Positions 6,920-8,649 of a DNA stretch of 8,649 nucleotides are shown here, piece after piece. The notes below the pieces were generated by a model. The model was not told the DNA's origin, made no database searches, and was given only the letters and a program-made list of their open reading frames with translations. Position 1 is the stretch's first letter. Every line of letters starts with the position of its first letter. The position numbers were made by a program, and so were the translations under genes. The DNA is from Oligoflexales bacterium (GTDB lineage Bacteria > Bdellovibrionota > Oligoflexia > Oligoflexales > Oligoflexaceae), in NCBI GenBank assembly GCA_015232735.1, contig JADFZC010000093.1, positions 1 to 8,649 on the forward strand, given 5' to 3'.

Positions 6920-8473
6920 TTATAAAGACTTGATAAACTCGATAATCAGTTGGACAATTTGTCCGTTAGCCCCGGCTTCATTTATAGCTCCTGCAGGGGA
7001 TTCGGACCAGGCCATGATATCAAAATGGGCCCAGGGCTTGTCCTGTATGAATTTATGCAAAAACAGGGCTGCGGTAATCGCCCCGGCATAAGGGGATGAA
7101 CCGCTGTTTCCTATATCGGCCACGCTTGATTTAAGATGTGCCGCATAAGGCTGATATAGCGGCATCCGCCATGCAAAATCTCCCATTTTCCGGCCGGCCT
7201 TCAGCATCCTGTCGCAAAGCTTGTCGTTATTGGTAAAAAGATTGGCGATTTCTATTCCCAGGGCAACTCTCGCCGCACCTGTAAGGGTTGCGATGTCTAT
7301 TATTGCTGAAGGCTCATCATCTCCTTTCTGCTTGATGGCCACATCTATTGCGTCGGCAAGCAGAAGTCTGCCTTCGGCGTCGGTATTTTGGATTTCAACG
7401 CTTTGACCGCTTCTTGAAGTCAAAATATCGCTTGGCCTTATCGCGTTCTTATCGACGGAGTTTTCCGCAAGAGGCAAATAGATATCCACGGGAATTTGCG
7501 ATTTTGTCTCAATAAGCCAATATAACAACCCGAGAAGGGTGGCTGATCCTCCCATGTCTTTCTTCATCAGTTTCATGCTTGTGGACGGTTTGATATTGAG
7601 TCCGCCTGTGTCAAAAGTAATGCCTTTTCCAACAAAAGCATAAGGTTTCTTAATACCCTTGCTGGTTTTTGCGGGACGATATCTGATATGAACAAGGCAG
7701 GGCGGATTTTCAGAACCCTGTCCCACGCCGAGAATAAGGCCCATTCCCTCTTTCTCAAGCCTTTTCCTGTCCCATATTTCTATTGTTGTGCCGTGTTTTC
7801 CCCCGAAAAATGATTTAATGGTACTGGTGAAGGTAGCCGGGTTCAGTTCATTCGGAGGTACATTGACAAGATGACGGACGAGATTGACCGATTGACCCGT
7901 AAGGACGGCTTCTTCGATCAGATTCCTTTTTGTATTTGGAAAATAGAGATTGACAGATTTCGGGGCATTCTTTTCCTTGGCTCTTGCCTTGTTGAAGGAG
8001 TAAAGACCTATTTCGATTCCTGTGAGAGCTCCATATATTTCCTCGTCTTTCGCCTGTTCGAATATTATTTCCAGATTTTCAACCTTGTTTGAATCGATTC
8101 GAGGAATTATTGATCCGGCAAGGTCCCTCGCCTTTGCATAAGGAGTCGGTTTAAAAAAATCCTCTTCTGAGGCAGACTTGCCGTTTTGATTATTATTTTT
8201 TGGAAACAAAAGCCACAAGGGCCCTTTTTGCGCTGAAAGGTGATAACTTTCCTGGTCCGATTGTCTGACATAACTGAGTTCCCAATCTCTGACCTCGTTT
8301 TTTATCAGGGCTGAGACATTTTTTTTGTCATAGCCTGATCCGAAGAAATAGAGGGTTCCCGATTTTCCTTTTGCAGGGCTTTTTTTCAATAATGAGAGGT
8401 CTATGAAACTGTCGAAAGTCCAACCGAATATACTACCGTTTTTATTGTTTTTTTTGTGTTTGGTCCGTTTCAT
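6920..8473 (-). CDS. Leucyl aminopeptidase family protein (peptidase M17)
   Basis: A cytoplasmic two-metal aminopeptidase (pepA-like) that removes N-terminal residues from peptides. With the ATG at 8473 it has 517 residues, close to the usual length of about 500. The N-terminal third is divergent. The catalytic domain starts near L-V-N-V-P-P-N-E-L-N-P (202-212). All ligands sit at the spacing known from bovine lens aminopeptidase: K283 and D288 (G-K-G-I-T-F-D-T-G-G), D306 (K-K-D-M-G-G), D365 and E367 (N-T-D-A-E-G-R-L, the M17 signature), plus catalytic K295 and R369. The C-terminal part has I-D-I-A-T-L-T-G-A and H-F-D-I-M-A-W. The frame stays open upstream to a TTG at 8611 (563 residues), but those residues resemble no M17 N-terminus and overlap a long inverted repeat. 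GAGGT 11 nt upstream supports 8473; the ATG at 8491 is the alternative. It is first in a probable operon with alaS and the Ldi-family gene. Confidence 0.93.
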   Translation of the reverse strand: MKRTKHKKNNKNGSIFGWTFDSFIDLSLLKKSPAKGKSGTLYFFGSGYDKKNVSALIKNEVRDWELSYVRQSDQESYHLSAQKGPLWLLFPKNNNQNGKSASEEDFFKPTPYAKARDLAGSIIPRIDSNKVENLEIIFEQAKDEEIYGALTGIEIGLYSFNKARAKEKNAPKSVNLYFPNTKRNLIEEAVLTGQSVNLVRHLVNVPPNELNPATFTSTIKSFFGGKHGTTIEIWDRKRLEKEGMGLILGVGQGSENPPCLVHIRYRPAKTSKGIKKPYAFVGKGITFDTGGLNIKPSTSMKLMKKDMGGSATLLGLLYWLIETKSQIPVDIYLPLAENSVDKNAIRPSDILTSRSGQSVEIQNTDAEGRLLLADAIDVAIKQKGDDEPSAIIDIATLTGAARVALGIEIANLFTNNDKLCDRMLKAGRKMGDFAWRMPLYQPYAAHLKSSVADIGNSGSSPYAGAITAALFLHKFIQDKPWAHFDIMAWSESPAGAINEAGANGQIVQLIIEFIKSL

Positions 8474-8484
8474 TTTATTAAATG

Positions 8485-8489
8485 ACCTC
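8485..8489 (-). promoter_or_regulatory. Probable Shine-Dalgarno deciding the aminopeptidase start
   Basis: GAGGT on the minus strand lies 11 nt before the ATG at 8473. The upstream in-frame candidates (ATG 8491, ATG 8596, TTG 8611) have weaker or no such site, so this one favours 8473, although the spacing is slightly long. Confidence 0.45.
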
Positions 8490-8525
8490 ATGCGATGAAA
8501 GATAAAAGTACAGGACAAAAATGTC

Positions 8526-8635
8526 TCGAAAGATCCCTTGCTGCGCAAAGGACTGTATGGGTACTTCCCCAATCCTTCGGTCTTCGAAGGTTTCATCGCC
8601 CTGTGAGCCAATGCGGCTGCCTTGGGATCTTTCGA
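8526..8635. repeat. Long inverted repeat with internal hairpin in the aminopeptidase leader
   Basis: TCGAAAGATCCC (8526-8537) and its exact reverse complement GGGATCTTTCGA (8624-8635) form 12-bp arms around 86 nt. Inside, CCTTCG (8574-8579) and CGAAGG (8585-8590) form a 6-bp hairpin with a 5-nt loop. The element lies in the presumed 5' leader or promoter region of the aminopeptidase gene. It could be a dispersed palindromic repeat, a small MITE-like element or a structured leader. No transposase gene, direct-repeat target duplication or U-tract terminator is visible, and a second copy cannot be sought within this window. Confidence 0.55.
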
Positions 8636-8649
8636 AATTAATTTCCTAA

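Noticed and set aside
2500..8500. A dedicated terpene-degradation or defence gene cluster around the Ldi-family gene
   Set aside because: The neighbours are alaS, an M17 aminopeptidase and a VWA lipoprotein; no terpene, transport, nuclease or toxin-antitoxin gene is visible, so a new system is not supported beyond the single family member.

Overview
The window reads as ordinary chromosome of a Gram-negative bacterium. It holds a lipoprotein, a periplasm-targeted protein and two housekeeping genes (alanyl-tRNA synthetase and an M17 leucyl aminopeptidase). Base composition is moderate inside genes and clearly AT-rich between them. The protein style and the long-chain acyl-CoA synthetase suggest an anaerobic, Desulfobacterota-like (deltaproteobacterial) lineage. 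That placement is an inference from sequence style; no marker in the window fixes the taxonomy.

Layout, left to right. Positions 1-636 (+) are the 3' end of a long-chain acyl-CoA synthetase gene whose start lies outside the window. It converges, with a 14-nt gap, on a minus-strand gene (651-2042) for a lipoprotein carrying a von Willebrand factor A (VWA) domain. Next is an AT-rich stretch of 469 nt without a convincing gene (2043-2511). A tightly packed minus-strand cluster follows, transcribed from right to left: leucyl aminopeptidase (start near 8473, stop 6920), then 24 nt, alaS (6895-4211), then 16 nt, and a secreted linalool dehydratase/isomerase (Ldi)-family protein (4194-2512). The leader of the aminopeptidase gene (about 8474-8649) contains a long inverted repeat with an internal hairpin.

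The most interesting item is the Ldi-family gene. It keeps the CEP-x3-F-x2-C-N signature, the N-I-M-Y-x-G-H-L motif, an aspartate and a tyrosine that match, at the same spacing, the active-site residues I recall from Castellaniella defragrans linalool dehydratase/isomerase. It lacks the tyrosine expected seven residues C-terminal in that block, has extra cysteines beside the catalytic pair, and carries about 130 extra C-terminal residues. Its Shine-Dalgarno sequence directly abuts the alaS stop codon, so it is probably co-expressed with alaS. Nothing else in the window points to terpene metabolism, so its substrate is unknown. The remaining genes are conventional.
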